Positions 7,951 through 16,651 of a stretch of 43,158 nt of DNA are shown here, piece by piece. A model generated the notes under the pieces. It made no database searches. It was given only the letters and a program-made list of their open reading frames with translations, and was not told the DNA's origin. The translations under genes were made by a program, and so were the position numbers. The first letter of the stretch is position 1; each line of letters begins with the position of its first letter. The DNA is from Nitrososphaerota archaeon (lineage in GTDB: Archaea; Thermoproteota; Nitrososphaeria; Nitrososphaerales; JACPRH01), in NCBI GenBank assembly GCA_016190055.1, contig JACPRH010000045.1, positions 1-43,158 on the forward strand, read 5' to 3'.

Positions 7951-10623
7951 ATGGCTGGTGTTGACAAGGTGTTCCGACCGGGATCCGTTGCGCTTATCGG
8001 CGCGACTGATCGTGAAGGCTCCGTAGGCCGGGATATTCTGGAGAATCTTCTGCAGGGCAAGGAGCAGAGATCTATCTACCCGGTGAACCCTAAGCGGGAT
8101 ACTGTGATGGGGCTTCAGTGCTATCCGAGCATCTCCAAGATCCCGGAGCATGTTGATCTCGCGATAGTAGCGACTCCTGCGAACACGGTTCCCGGCGTGG
8201 TCAAGGAGTGTGCGGACGCTGGGGTTGAAGGGGTTGTTGTGATTTCCGCCGGTTTCCGCGAAATAGGTGAGGAGGGCATGAAGCTGGAGGAAGCTGTTAA
8301 ACATGTGCAGTCTGAGTCTGATATCCGGATTTTAGGACCAAATTGTCTAGGCTTCATTAGGCCTGATATTGGGCTTAACGCGAGCTTTCTCAAGGAGACG
8401 CCCGCACCCGGTCAAATCGCTTTTGTTTCGCAGAGCGGCGCATTAGGCTCCGCTATTCTAAACTGGGCTATCAGCACTAAAATCGGCTTCAGCCTATTCG
8501 TTTCGCTAGGCTCGATGCTTGACATTGATTACGGTGATATTATCGATTATCTCGGAGAAGATCCTGCGACCCGCAGCATTATCATCTACATGGAGAGCAT
8601 CGGTAACGCAAAGAAGTTTATGAGCGCGGCGAGAGGTTTTGCTCGAAGTAAACCCATCATTGTTTTGAAGGCTGGGAAGTATCCTGCCGGCGCCCACGCG
8701 GCACGTTCACATACCGGCGCCTTGGCGGGTGACTTCCAAGTCTATGAGGCGGCCTTCAAACGTGTGGGTGTCATCAGGGTCGACGAGATTTCTGATCTGT
8801 TCAACTGCGCAAGCGTTCTTGACTCAAGGTTTCTGCCCGCCGGCCCAAGGCTCGCCGTTGTTACTAATGCCGGAGGTCCGGCTGTCATCGCCTCAGATGC
8901 AGTGATGGATTACGGTGGAGAAATTGCGAAGCTCTCACAGGAGTCCATCCACGTCTTGGATGATCATCTGCCTCGTTACTGGAGTCACGGGAACCCAATA
9001 GATATTCTGGGTGATGCCGATGTCGGGCGTTACGAAGTTGCGATTCGGACTGCTCTAGGTGATCCAGATGTCGACGGGCTTCTAGTCATATACACTCCTC
9101 AAGGGGCAGCACCAGCTAAAGACTTGGCTGAAATGGTTGTGAAGGTCGCTGCGGGTCGCCATAAGCCGTTGCTGACTGTTCTGATGGGTGAAGATATCGT
9201 AAGAGAGGCTCGGGCCGCGTGTTACGCCGCCGATATTCCCACCTACTCGACCCCAGAGGATGCAGTGAGGACGTACATGTATATGTATCGTTACCAGCGA
9301 AACTTGGATACTCTTTACCAGACCCCTGAAGAGCTTCCAGTAGACCTTTCGCCTCCTAAAAGTCACCTCAAGCTCCTGATTCAGAGGATGATTAAGGATG
9401 GCAGGACTCTTCTAAACCAGGAGGATGCGGATAAGTTTCTTGACGCGTACGGGATCCCACGGGTCAAAGGTGATTTGGCGAGAAGCGCTGAGGCGGCCTT
9501 GATAGTCGCTTCGAACATTGGGTATCCGGTTGTGCTTAAGATTATGTCGCCGGATATTCCGCATAAGACCGACATCAACGGTGTAGTTGCAGGCGTAGAG
9601 TCAGGGCCGCAGCTGAAACTAGAGTATGAGCAGCTTCTCAGCAGGGTGAAAGAGGCTAGGCCTGACGCCAAAATCGACGGGGTCTATGTGCAGAAGATGG
9701 TGGAGAAGATCGATTATGAGCTTATTCTAGGCTCCAAGAAAGATCATGACTTCGGCTCCGTAATCCTATTCGGGCTCGGAGGCATAAGCGTCGAAATTTT
9801 CAAGGACTTCTCGATAGGTTTACCTCCATTGAACCAGGTTCTTGCGAGGCGGCTTATGGAGGAAACGAAGGTCTACAGAGTGCTCTCTAAAGGTATGAGG
9901 AACCGTCCCCCGGCTGACCTTAAGATGCTGGAGGAAGTTATGGTTCGCTTCTCAAACATGATTATTGATTTCCCGGAGATCGCTGATGTTGACATAAACC
10001 CGCTGGCAGTCTCAGATGGGAAGCTCTATGCGCTTGACGCTAGGATAATCCTAGATCCTGAAGCACTGAGTAAACGCGGTGAGTCCTATCCGCATTTGGC
10101 TATAGTTCCTTATCCTACGAAATGGGTTACTCCTTGGCGGTTAACTGATGGTACTGATGTGATTCTTCGGCCGGTTAGGCCTGAGGATGAACCTCTTGAG
10201 CTGGAGTTTGTCAGAAGCTTATCGGATGAGTCTAGTCGTGCCCGGTTCTTCCGCATCATAAAGAATCTAAAGCATGAGTCACTCGTACGCTTCTCCAACA
10301 TAGATTATGATCGCGAGATGGCATTCATCGCTGAAACAAAGGAGGATGGTCGACGGGTCGAAATCGGTGTGGGACGGCTGGTTCTTCAGCAGAATAGGAG
10401 ACGCGGTGAATTCGCGGTTGTTGTAGCTGACAAGTATCAGGACAAGGGCTTGGGAACAAAACTGGTTGATATGCTGATTAACTGGGCTGAAGAGAAGGGT
10501 CTTGAGAGCATATACGGCATAATCTTACCTGAGAACCGACGGATGATTCAGCTCAGCGAGAAACTGGGCTTCCGCATAGAGACCCGCCCTGAAGAGGTCT
10601 TTGTAGAACTCCCGTTAAAGTAA
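7951..10623 (+). CDS. ADP-forming acyl-CoA synthetase fused to a GNAT acetyltransferase
   Basis: This 890-residue fusion has four parts. They are a CoA-binding Rossmann domain (FRPGSVALIGAT), succinyl-CoA-ligase-like domains, an ATP-grasp domain from about residue 480, and a C-terminal GNAT domain from about 720 with the acetyl-CoA-binding loop YQDKGLGTKL. ADP-forming acetyl-CoA synthetases make ATP from acyl-CoA through a phospho-histidine; His254 in SHTGALAG matches that residue. Bacterial Pat/YfiQ lysine acetyltransferases share this domain order but have generally lost synthetase activity. The kept histidine suggests this protein may still be an active synthetase, with GNAT as regulator or second activity. 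It is probably monocistronic. Confidence 0.85.
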   Translation: MAGVDKVFRPGSVALIGATDREGSVGRDILENLLQGKEQRSIYPVNPKRDTVMGLQCYPSISKIPEHVDLAIVATPANTVPGVVKECADAGVEGVVVISAGFREIGEEGMKLEEAVKHVQSESDIRILGPNCLGFIRPDIGLNASFLKETPAPGQIAFVSQSGALGSAILNWAISTKIGFSLFVSLGSMLDIDYGDIIDYLGEDPATRSIIIYMESIGNAKKFMSAARGFARSKPIIVLKAGKYPAGAHAARSHTGALAGDFQVYEAAFKRVGVIRVDEISDLFNCASVLDSRFLPAGPRLAVVTNAGGPAVIASDAVMDYGGEIAKLSQESIHVLDDHLPRYWSHGNPIDILGDADVGRYEVAIRTALGDPDVDGLLVIYTPQGAAPAKDLAEMVVKVAAGRHKPLLTVLMGEDIVREARAACYAADIPTYSTPEDAVRTYMYMYRYQRNLDTLYQTPEELPVDLSPPKSHLKLLIQRMIKDGRTLLNQEDADKFLDAYGIPRVKGDLARSAEAALIVASNIGYPVVLKIMSPDIPHKTDINGVVAGVESGPQLKLEYEQLLSRVKEARPDAKIDGVYVQKMVEKIDYELILGSKKDHDFGSVILFGLGGISVEIFKDFSIGLPPLNQVLARRLMEETKVYRVLSKGMRNRPPADLKMLEEVMVRFSNMIIDFPEIADVDINPLAVSDGKLYALDARIILDPEALSKRGESYPHLAIVPYPTKWVTPWRLTDGTDVILRPVRPEDEPLELEFVRSLSDESSRARFFRIIKNLKHESLVRFSNIDYDREMAFIAETKEDGRRVEIGVGRLVLQQNRRRGEFAVVVADKYQDKGLGTKLVDMLINWAEEKGLESIYGIILPENRRMIQLSEKLGFRIETRPEEVFVELPLK

Positions 10624-10639
10624 TGTGGCGTAAGGCAGG

Positions 10640-11064
10640 TTGGCTTGCTTAGGCTCGGCTGATTTATCGGGTTTAGTGCTGTTAGAATGTTACTCGCCTA
10701 AGGTTGCATCGACGTTAAATCTTCAGTTCGCTGAATATTATTGTATACTGGGTTCTTTTAACGATCCTTACCGCGATGGCTTCGTCAAGCGGTGCAAGAT
10801 TTACGACAACTTAGAGGGTGCCAAGGGACTTTTTTCATATGCAGCTTCTGGCTCGTCGAATGCTTAACGCAGCTGAGGCGTTTAGACGAGGCTGAAGATC
10901 TGCTGGAACGGCTGATGAGACGCGTAAACCAGCTGGTCTTTACTCCGAAGAGATTAACTCAAGAAAAGGGGGAAGCACTCGGAAACTTTTCGACAGCCTA
11001 CCCGCATACGGCGTTGAGTAGCTCTGCTATCTGCTTAAACGCGGCGTTGAACCGAAGAAAATAG
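10640..11064 (+). pseudogene. Remnant of GH15 glucoamylase (C-terminal end, frameshifted)
   Basis: Two overlapping frames together read like the last 140 residues of a GH15 glucoamylase. The first frame (10640 to about 10830) gives ADLSGLVLLECYSPKVA and RDGFVKRCKIYDNLEGA. The second (about 10815-11064) gives CSFWLVECLTQLRRLDEAE, then GEALGNFSTAYPHTAL and NAALN, hallmark endings of the family. The switch falls at a run of six T, so a sequencing slip could explain that one break. The N-terminal roughly 450 residues, including the catalytic centre, are missing, because the acyl-CoA synthetase gene ends only 16 bases upstream. It would have released glucose from glycogen or maltodextrin. Confidence 0.65.
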
Positions 11065-11236
11065 TCCTTCTACGTAATAGCGAGTAGAAAGCAGGGATTT
11101 CTCTACAGGCGGCTTCAAGTAGTTTTGAGGTTGTTGGCGAGCTAGACTTCTTGACATTTTTGCGGATTTGGTATGCTGTTGCGGGTTGCAAAACATAAAC
11201 GTTATTAAATTGAGGATAATGCTGCTTTACTAGCTG

Positions 11237-11701
11237 ATGAACAAGAAGAGCATCTTAATTTCAGCAATAGTGGCTGGCGCAGTAATCACGATTAGCGTAG
11301 CCTACTTCGCATTCGCATCTGCTCCTCAAGCAGTAGTTGTAAGAATGGTTACGTACAACCCTTCGGGCAAAAACGACATGGTTGCAACCCCTCTTGAACA
11401 GAGGCACTGGACTCCAGACAACATTCAGCTAAGGCTAGGTGTGCCCAACACCATAGCAATAGTAAGCAACGACGACATTGAGGTTCACCAATTCTCAATA
11501 CCTGCATTCAACGTTACCACGCCTCCGCTCAAACCGTTCAACTCCTACAGCCTAACTTTCACCCCTACGAAAGCAGGCACGTTCAAATTCATAGATCCGA
11601 GGCCCGAGGAGAACTACACTTGGACGGACTACCGTGGCGTGCAGATTAATCAAGCAGTCAACCATTCCTCTGAAATAGGCACGGTTGAAGTCAAGCCTTA
11701 A
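11237..11701 (+). CDS. Membrane-anchored cupredoxin-like protein
   Basis: This 154-residue protein starts with a signal or anchor helix (about residues 5-27) and continues as a beta-rich domain facing outside the cell. The stretch VHQFSIPAF followed by TFTPTKAGTFKF resembles the cupredoxin core of cytochrome oxidase subunit II. It has no cysteine, so a normal type-1 or CuA copper centre is not possible as read. Histidines remain in VHQF and NHSSE. It could be a degenerate cupredoxin, or bind copper differently. It appears to be transcribed alone, about 190 bases before the EF-2 gene. Confidence 0.6.
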   Translation: MNKKSILISAIVAGAVITISVAYFAFASAPQAVVVRMVTYNPSGKNDMVATPLEQRHWTPDNIQLRLGVPNTIAIVSNDDIEVHQFSIPAFNVTTPPLKPFNSYSLTFTPTKAGTFKFIDPRPEENYTWTDYRGVQINQAVNHSSEIGTVEVKP

Positions 11702-11893
11702 GCCATAGCGCTGAAGATTGCTTAGTTCGAGAAGAACCGCGGCGCTGCTACTATTCTGTATCTTCGAGAGATTTGTTCAAAAACGTAAGTAGCAACGCTG
11801 TGAAAACAGTTTTGAGATGTTGTTTAAGCTGCCCGCTTAAAAGATTAATAACTATGATTTTTCCCCCGTGTGTTTGCTGGTGCATTAGGGTAG

Positions 11894-14117
11894 ATGCCGC
11901 GTTACAAGAGTACGACTGAAGCAATGAAGGTCATCAGCGATAAGAACCGAATCAGGAAACTGTAGGATCCAGACGATCTGCAGCCTGTGTTTCGGGGTTA
12001 TCGCCCACGTAGACCACGGAAAAACCACGATGTCAGATTCTCTTCTGGCAGCGTGCGGTATGCTTTCTCCGTCCGTAGCTGGACAAGCTTTAGCTCTAGA
12101 CTATATGGAGCTTGAGCAGACTAGGCAGATGACCATTAAGGCAGCCAACGTCACCCTGTACTACGAGACTGAGGGTGAAGCCTACGTCATGAACATGATT
12201 GATACCCCTGGTCACATCGATTTCACAGGCAGGGTTACTCGCAGTCTACGAGCAATTGATGGCGCTGTAGTTGTCAGCGACTCAGTAGAAGGCATCATGA
12301 CTCAGACCGAGACGGTGACCCGTCAAGCGCTTGAAGAGAGGGTTCGCCCAGTCCTATTCATCAACAAGATCGACAGACTAGTGAAGGAGCTCCGTTTGAC
12401 TCCTGATAAGATGCAGGAGTGGCTGTCAAACATTATCAGCGATTTCAACCGACTTATATCGATATATGCCGAACCAGAGTTTAGAGAAAAGTGGAAGGTC
12501 AGCATCCAAGACAGCAGCGTCGCCTTCGGCTCCGCGAAAGACAGGTGGGGCTTCACATTCGATCTATCCAAGAAGAGCGGTGTTAAGTTCAGCGATATCT
12601 ACGAAGCCTATACTCACGATAAGGTAGCTGAGCTGGCAGCTAAGTGTCCACTGCACGACGCTGTTCTCAGCATGGTGATAAAGCATCACCCGCCACCTCA
12701 TGTGGCGCAGGCTTACCGTATTCCAGCCATCTGGAAGGGTGATCTTAACTCAGAGGTAGGGCAGGCTCTTTTGAAGTGCGATGATAACGGTCCAGTAGTT
12801 ATGATGATCACCACCATCGTGGTGGATCCTCAGGCGGGTATCGTCGCCGTTGGGCGTCTCTTCTCTGGAACAATAACGAGCGGAGTGACCGTTAACCTGA
12901 TCAACGAGAAGCGGGCGGAACGGGTCCAATCCGTCAACATGTTCATGGGGCCACACCGCGAAATCATAGACAAGATTACTGCAGGCAACATCCCTGCTCT
13001 GCTGGGACTCGAGCATGCTCGAGCCGGCGAGACAATTTCAACAGTTAAAGACGTTCATGCCTTCGAAGGAATCCACTATGTCTCAGAACCGGTTATCACC
13101 ATAGCGATGGAGGCTAAGCATCCGCGTGATCTCCCCAAGCTCGTCGAAGCTCTGAGACGGATGAGCATCGAGGATCCGAATCTAGTGATCAGGATCAATG
13201 AGGAGAGCGGAGAGATGCTGTTGGCAGGAATGGGTGTCCTCCACCTAGAGATCGCAACCACACTCCTGCAGCAACAGGGACTAGAAATCGTAACATCGGA
13301 GCCGCTTACCAGCTACCGTGAGACCATCCTAGGCAAGGCGGGTCCTGTCATGGCGAAGTCACCGAACAGACATAACAAGGTCTTCGTCAAAATTGAGCCA
13401 CTTTCACCTGAAGTGATCGAGCTGATACGGACGAACCATATCAACGATAACATGGATCCAAAAGAGATGGCGAAGATTCTAAGGGAGCACGGTTGGGATA
13501 CCGATGAGTCACGTCGCGTCGTGCAGGTGGAAAGCCGTGGAAACATGTTTGTCGATGCGACAAAAGGTGTCCAGTTCCTCCAAGAATCACTTGACTCGAT
13601 GCTGGCGGGCTTCAACGACGTAATGAACAACGGACCACTCGCCTACGAGTACTGCAGAGGCTTCAAGATCATACTCACCCACTACGTTCCACACGAAGAT
13701 CCAGCTCACCGCACATACGCACAACTGATGCCTGCTACACGACGAGCAATACTAGGAGCAGCGCTCACAGCAAACCCAATTCTGCTGGAACCTATCCTCG
13801 GAATCGAGGTAAAATGCCCATCCGAGCAAATCGGTGCAGTCGCAGGTGTAATATCTTCAAAGCGAGGCAAAATGTTGAACGTCACCCAGAAAGGCATCCT
13901 CTCAATCGTCGATGGAGAAGTCCCTGCCTCGGAAACCTTCGACCTCTCTGAAACAATGCGAGGCGCAACAGCAGGCAAAGCCATCTGGAACACCCACTTC
14001 AAATCTTGGTCACCAGTCCCAAAGTCTCTACTTCTGAATATAGTAACAGAAATCAGGAAACGTAAGGGCCTGAACCCTGAGCCGCCGAGACCCGACGAGT
14101 TCATCGACAACGAGTAG
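11894..14117 (+). CDS. fusA: Elongation factor 2 (aEF-2), gene interrupted by a 31-nt intron
   Basis: This GTPase moves tRNA and mRNA through the ribosome after peptide-bond formation. Exon 1 is 11894-11958 (ATG, MPRYKSTTEAMKVISDKN) and exon 2 is 11990-14117. Unspliced, the frame hits TAG at 11963. Spliced, it reads NRIRNFGVIAHVDHGKTT through the P-loop and continues for 730 residues, the normal size. Other G motifs are DTPGH and NKID. The C-terminal AHRTYAQLMPATRR carries the histidine that is converted to diphthamide. An ATG at 12030 opens a long frame but would delete the P-loop, so it is not the true start. The TATA-like CGCTTAAAAG lies near 11833. Confidence 0.92.
11959..11989 (+). other. 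Archaeal bulge-helix-bulge intron in the EF-2 mRNA
   Basis: The fold fits tRNA-splicing endonuclease. A 4-bp central helix pairs CAGG (11953-11956, exon 1) with CCUG (11984-11987, intron). Bulge AAA (11957-11959) marks the 5' site and bulge UGU (11988-11990) the 3' site. The intron body is a hairpin: CUGUA/UGCAG, a single G, GAUC/GAUC and loop CAGAC. On the exon side CCGAA (11947-11951) pairs with UUCGG (11991-11995), leaving one extra U, a slight departure from the ideal motif. Cutting after the second base of each bulge joins AA to U and gives codon AAU (Asn), exactly restoring RNFG before the P-loop. Confidence 0.9.
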
Positions 14118-14242
14118 TAGCCAGTAGGGTACGCAAGGTAATCACTTTCTTCGGTTACCACTCTCTTCTTTCTATTCTATGCGATTTTGCAAATGGTAAG
14201 AGATAGCCTTATGTATCAACTGCCTAAGTTGGAGCGTTTAAG

Positions 14243-14785
14243 ATGATGAAGCGTTTCGGCTGGTATGTTCCGGTATTGGCAGTGGTGCTTCTCGGCGTCG
14301 CTTTAGCCGTCTATTTTATCCCTGAAAATGGGGCCACCCCAAGTCGGCTAAATGATGTTCCTCGTCGATTCGGGGACTTCCAGCTAACCGGAACTATCAC
14401 CGGTCAAGAAGCGTTAAGCAGTGTTGAGAAGATGCATATAGGTTCACCTGGAGATATGAAAGGAGCTGTAATCGCCACGTACAAAGACACGTCAGGTCGG
14501 AAGGTTCAGCTCTGGGTCGCTGACTTCGAAGATAATGAGGTTGCCACGACAACTCTTCTTGAAATGGTGGAAGGGATAAAGAAGTATCCGGAGATGGGCT
14601 TCTCGGCGCCGGAGAAGCATCCCTTGAACGGTATGGATGTCTATGTGAGTGACGGTGCTGGTGGTGTGAACACCTTTTGGGCTGAAAAGAACCGCGTCGT
14701 CTATTTACTGATCTCGCAGGTATCTCATGATGATGCGTTTACAGCTACTCAGATCTTTATGGAGCAGTATCGGCAAACCGTCTAA
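14243..14785 (+). CDS. Membrane-anchored extracytoplasmic protein of unknown function
   Basis: Not recognised. This 180-residue protein begins MMKRFGWYVPVL with one hydrophobic anchor helix (about residues 6-26), then a soluble alpha/beta domain of about 150 residues predicted outside the cell. It has no cysteine and no visible catalytic motif. A GGAG about 8 bases before the ATG at 14243 supports this start. The terminal region (VVYLLISQ, ATQIFMEQYRQTV) resembles small sensor or quality-control domains only in general shape. It sits between EF-2 and the PCYCGC-motif gene, each probably with its own promoter. Confidence 0.55.
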   Translation: MMKRFGWYVPVLAVVLLGVALAVYFIPENGATPSRLNDVPRRFGDFQLTGTITGQEALSSVEKMHIGSPGDMKGAVIATYKDTSGRKVQLWVADFEDNEVATTTLLEMVEGIKKYPEMGFSAPEKHPLNGMDVYVSDGAGGVNTFWAEKNRVVYLLISQVSHDDAFTATQIFMEQYRQTV

Positions 14786-14910
14786 TTGATCCGACCAATT
14801 AATAGTTAACAATTAACCGATTGCTCTTGGAGAGTTTTTATAGAGGCTAATTCGGTAATCCGGATCAAGTAGCAAGCACGTAAAGATACTTACTAGTAGA
14901 TGTTGTGAAT

Positions 14911-15396
14911 ATGCCTAAACCTAACTTCAAATATAAAAAGAAAGAAAAGAGCGGCAGCAACTTGCTTGGAATAATCTTCGTAATTGTCTTGGTCGCGGTA
15001 GGTGCAGCAATATTCTATGTAACCGCTACAAGAAGCCAAGTTGACACCGGCGACATCGAACTCCCAAAGTACGCTTACACAAACGATCGGGTCACGCAAG
15101 CCTACGTGGCATCAAAGAGGCTGTCTACCGTGTTCGAGTATATGCCCTGCTACTGCGGCTGCGGCACATCCGGTCGTCCGATGCCGCATAAGACCCTCCA
15201 CGACTGCTTCATTGATCCCTCAGGCGATTGGAACCAGCATGGAGCGGGATGCAGCACCTGCGTAGATATTGCTACGACTGTATGGTCAAAGCTGAGGGAC
15301 GGATCTCAACCCTATGACATTCGTCAAATGATAGATCAAGAATACTCAAACGGTAACTATCCTCCATCTACACCCACTCCGATGCCTCCAAGATAG
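14911..15396 (+). CDS. PCYCGC-motif membrane-anchored protein
   Basis: The protein of about 161 residues has a lysine-rich N-terminus, one transmembrane helix, and an outer domain with MPCYCGCG and, later, HDCFIDPSG and GAGCSTCVDIA. This spacing of Cys pairs matches the PCYCGC-motif family of secreted or lipoprotein-like proteins, whose function is not established; metal binding is plausible. The tail is Pro/Thr-rich. A GTG at 14905 is two codons upstream and is an equally possible start. A clear TATA box (TTTTTATAG, about 14837) lies 25-30 bases before a likely transcript start. Confidence 0.75.
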   Translation: MPKPNFKYKKKEKSGSNLLGIIFVIVLVAVGAAIFYVTATRSQVDTGDIELPKYAYTNDRVTQAYVASKRLSTVFEYMPCYCGCGTSGRPMPHKTLHDCFIDPSGDWNQHGAGCSTCVDIATTVWSKLRDGSQPYDIRQMIDQEYSNGNYPPSTPTPMPPR

Positions 15397-15489
15397 AGCC
15401 AACACAGAGAATATCTGAAAAGAAAGAAGCGTCTTTTTCATTTAGAGCGAGCAGAGATTAGCGAAAGCTCTTACTGGACGGTATTAGTT

Positions 15490-15655
15490 GGAAAATAAGG
15501 TGGAAGGCCGGTCTGAGCCTAGTTGCCTGAGTTACTCGTGAGACTCCAGAGACTTGCACTAGCGTCGGTTCACCTGTCTTTCAACAGGTTTACCTGCTTG
15601 TGCAGGTTTCTGGGGTTTCTTTCGCTCAGGCAACTTGAGCCTGCCCCCAGCCTTC
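15490..15655 (-). ncRNA. Candidate structured RNA, family 2, copy A
   Basis: On the minus strand this starts GAAGGCTGGGGGC and ends with CCGGCCTTC followed by a U-rich run (about 15490-15497). The ends pair (15503-15511 with 15647-15655, with a G-U pair on this strand). Inside, TTGCCTGAG (15523-15531) pairs perfectly with CTCAGGCAA (15625-15633), and two small hairpins (CCTGT/ACAGG, ACCTGC/GCAGGT) fill the centre. A TATA-like AATTTTTAAGG (15677-15687) is centred 27 bases before the 5' end, which sets the strand. A second copy lies at 17545-17404. No known family is recognised. Confidence 0.6.
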
Positions 15656-15676
15656 AAATCTATTAACAAGCTCGAT

Positions 15677-15687
15677 CCTTAAAAATT
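15677..15687 (-). promoter_or_regulatory. TATA-like box for RNA family 2, copy A
   Basis: The minus strand reads AATTTTTAAGG, centred about 27 bases before the predicted RNA start at 15655. The equivalent box before copy B sits at the same distance, and the flanking bases (GATCC and TTCGG) are shared between copies. From here to 15961 I see no convincing gene. Confidence 0.5.
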
Positions 15688-15961
15688 GTTCGGTTATCAT
15701 TCTTCACTTGCTATTAAGATAAGCTCAGTTTTGAGTCGAGCTAATTTGTAGTGAGGCTGGAAGGCTGTTTGCTGTGTGGCGGCGCAGCTGTGGTTAGAGT
15801 AGTTGAGGGCGAGCTGATTATATCTGGGGTGTTCGTAAAAGTTAGTGGAGCTTGTTGCCTTTACGTTTCTTTTACGAGTATACGGAGTGTTGTTCGCTTG
15901 GATGAGGTTTCGCTCTTGGCAAGCATGCAACATATTAATCTAGTTGTGAGGGTGTTCCAAA

Positions 15962-16636
15962 TTGTCTTTGACTGACGCCGCTGAAAATATTCGGTATACT
16001 CAGTTCGAGGCAGACATTAGTTCTCTGCTTGAGAGGCTTAGCGTAGATGTTGATCTTGGTGCCAAGAAAGGTCTTTCGGTGCTGGGGGAGCGGTTGACTG
16101 AGCTGTATCGGCACAGGCTGGTTAAGATTAATCACTCTGTCATGGAGCTGATCTGCTCTAAGGATCTTCTTCTCAAGGGTTATGATGTAAAGCTGGAGTA
16201 TCCGCTTGACTCCGGCTTAATCTGCGATATCTACGCTGTCAAGGGTGAAGGTGTCCTTATCGTTGAGGTTGAAACCGGTTACACGCCGCCTAACCATGCG
16301 CTCGACCCCTACACCTACAATAGGGCTAGGATATCTAGCAAAATCGCGAGGTACAGCGTTTTCGCCAACAAGTTCGGTCTAGCTACCCCGAACTACAATG
16401 TTCTCCAGATTCCAGCCGTATTCAGCAGGCCACCGCGTTACCGAATTGAAGAGGAGGTGTCGGAGATCAAGCGGCTCTGCGATCTGTACTACTCAAGCCC
16501 CCCTATCTCCGCTAAGCAGATACGGGAGGCTAACCTGCAGAGCATCACTCTCATCGATATTGACGATGTAAAGACTCGTGAGATAGATCCGGAGTCGTAC
16601 CAGAAGCTTCTGCTACACATCGAATCTATCATCTAA
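15962..16636 (+). CDS. PD-(D/E)XK-fold nuclease-like protein, ExE variant
   Basis: This 224-residue protein is not recognised by name. Its centre reads LICDIYAVKGEGVLIVEVETGY, in which an acidic residue on one strand is followed about 12 residues later by E-V-E-T on the next. That is the arrangement of PD-(D/E)XK nucleases, with Glu where Lys usually stands, as in some restriction enzymes. A helix with GYDVKLEYPL precedes it. The start is TTG at 15962. A similar core occurs in the protein at 38704-39270. It is flanked by the two RNA family 2 copies and converges with the nitroreductase. The biological role is unknown. Confidence 0.5.
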   Translation: MSLTDAAENIRYTQFEADISSLLERLSVDVDLGAKKGLSVLGERLTELYRHRLVKINHSVMELICSKDLLLKGYDVKLEYPLDSGLICDIYAVKGEGVLIVEVETGYTPPNHALDPYTYNRARISSKIARYSVFANKFGLATPNYNVLQIPAVFSRPPRYRIEEEVSEIKRLCDLYYSSPPISAKQIREANLQSITLIDIDDVKTREIDPESYQKLLLHIESII

Positions 16637-16651
16637 TTTAGATCAATGGTA

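Noticed and set aside
13700-13735. Altered diphthamide loop of EF-2 (HRTYAQ instead of HRG)
   Set aside because: The modified histidine is kept, and related TACK archaea appear to share this loop, so it is not evidence of lost diphthamide.
12030-14117. ATG at 12030 as the start of EF-2
   Set aside because: It would remove the P-loop; sequence upstream encodes the missing N-terminus once the 31-nt intron is removed.
15751-15975. 74-codon plus-strand frame with a CxxC motif
   Set aside because: Overlaps the next gene, shows no family pattern and has no ribosome-binding site. A small protein cannot be fully excluded.
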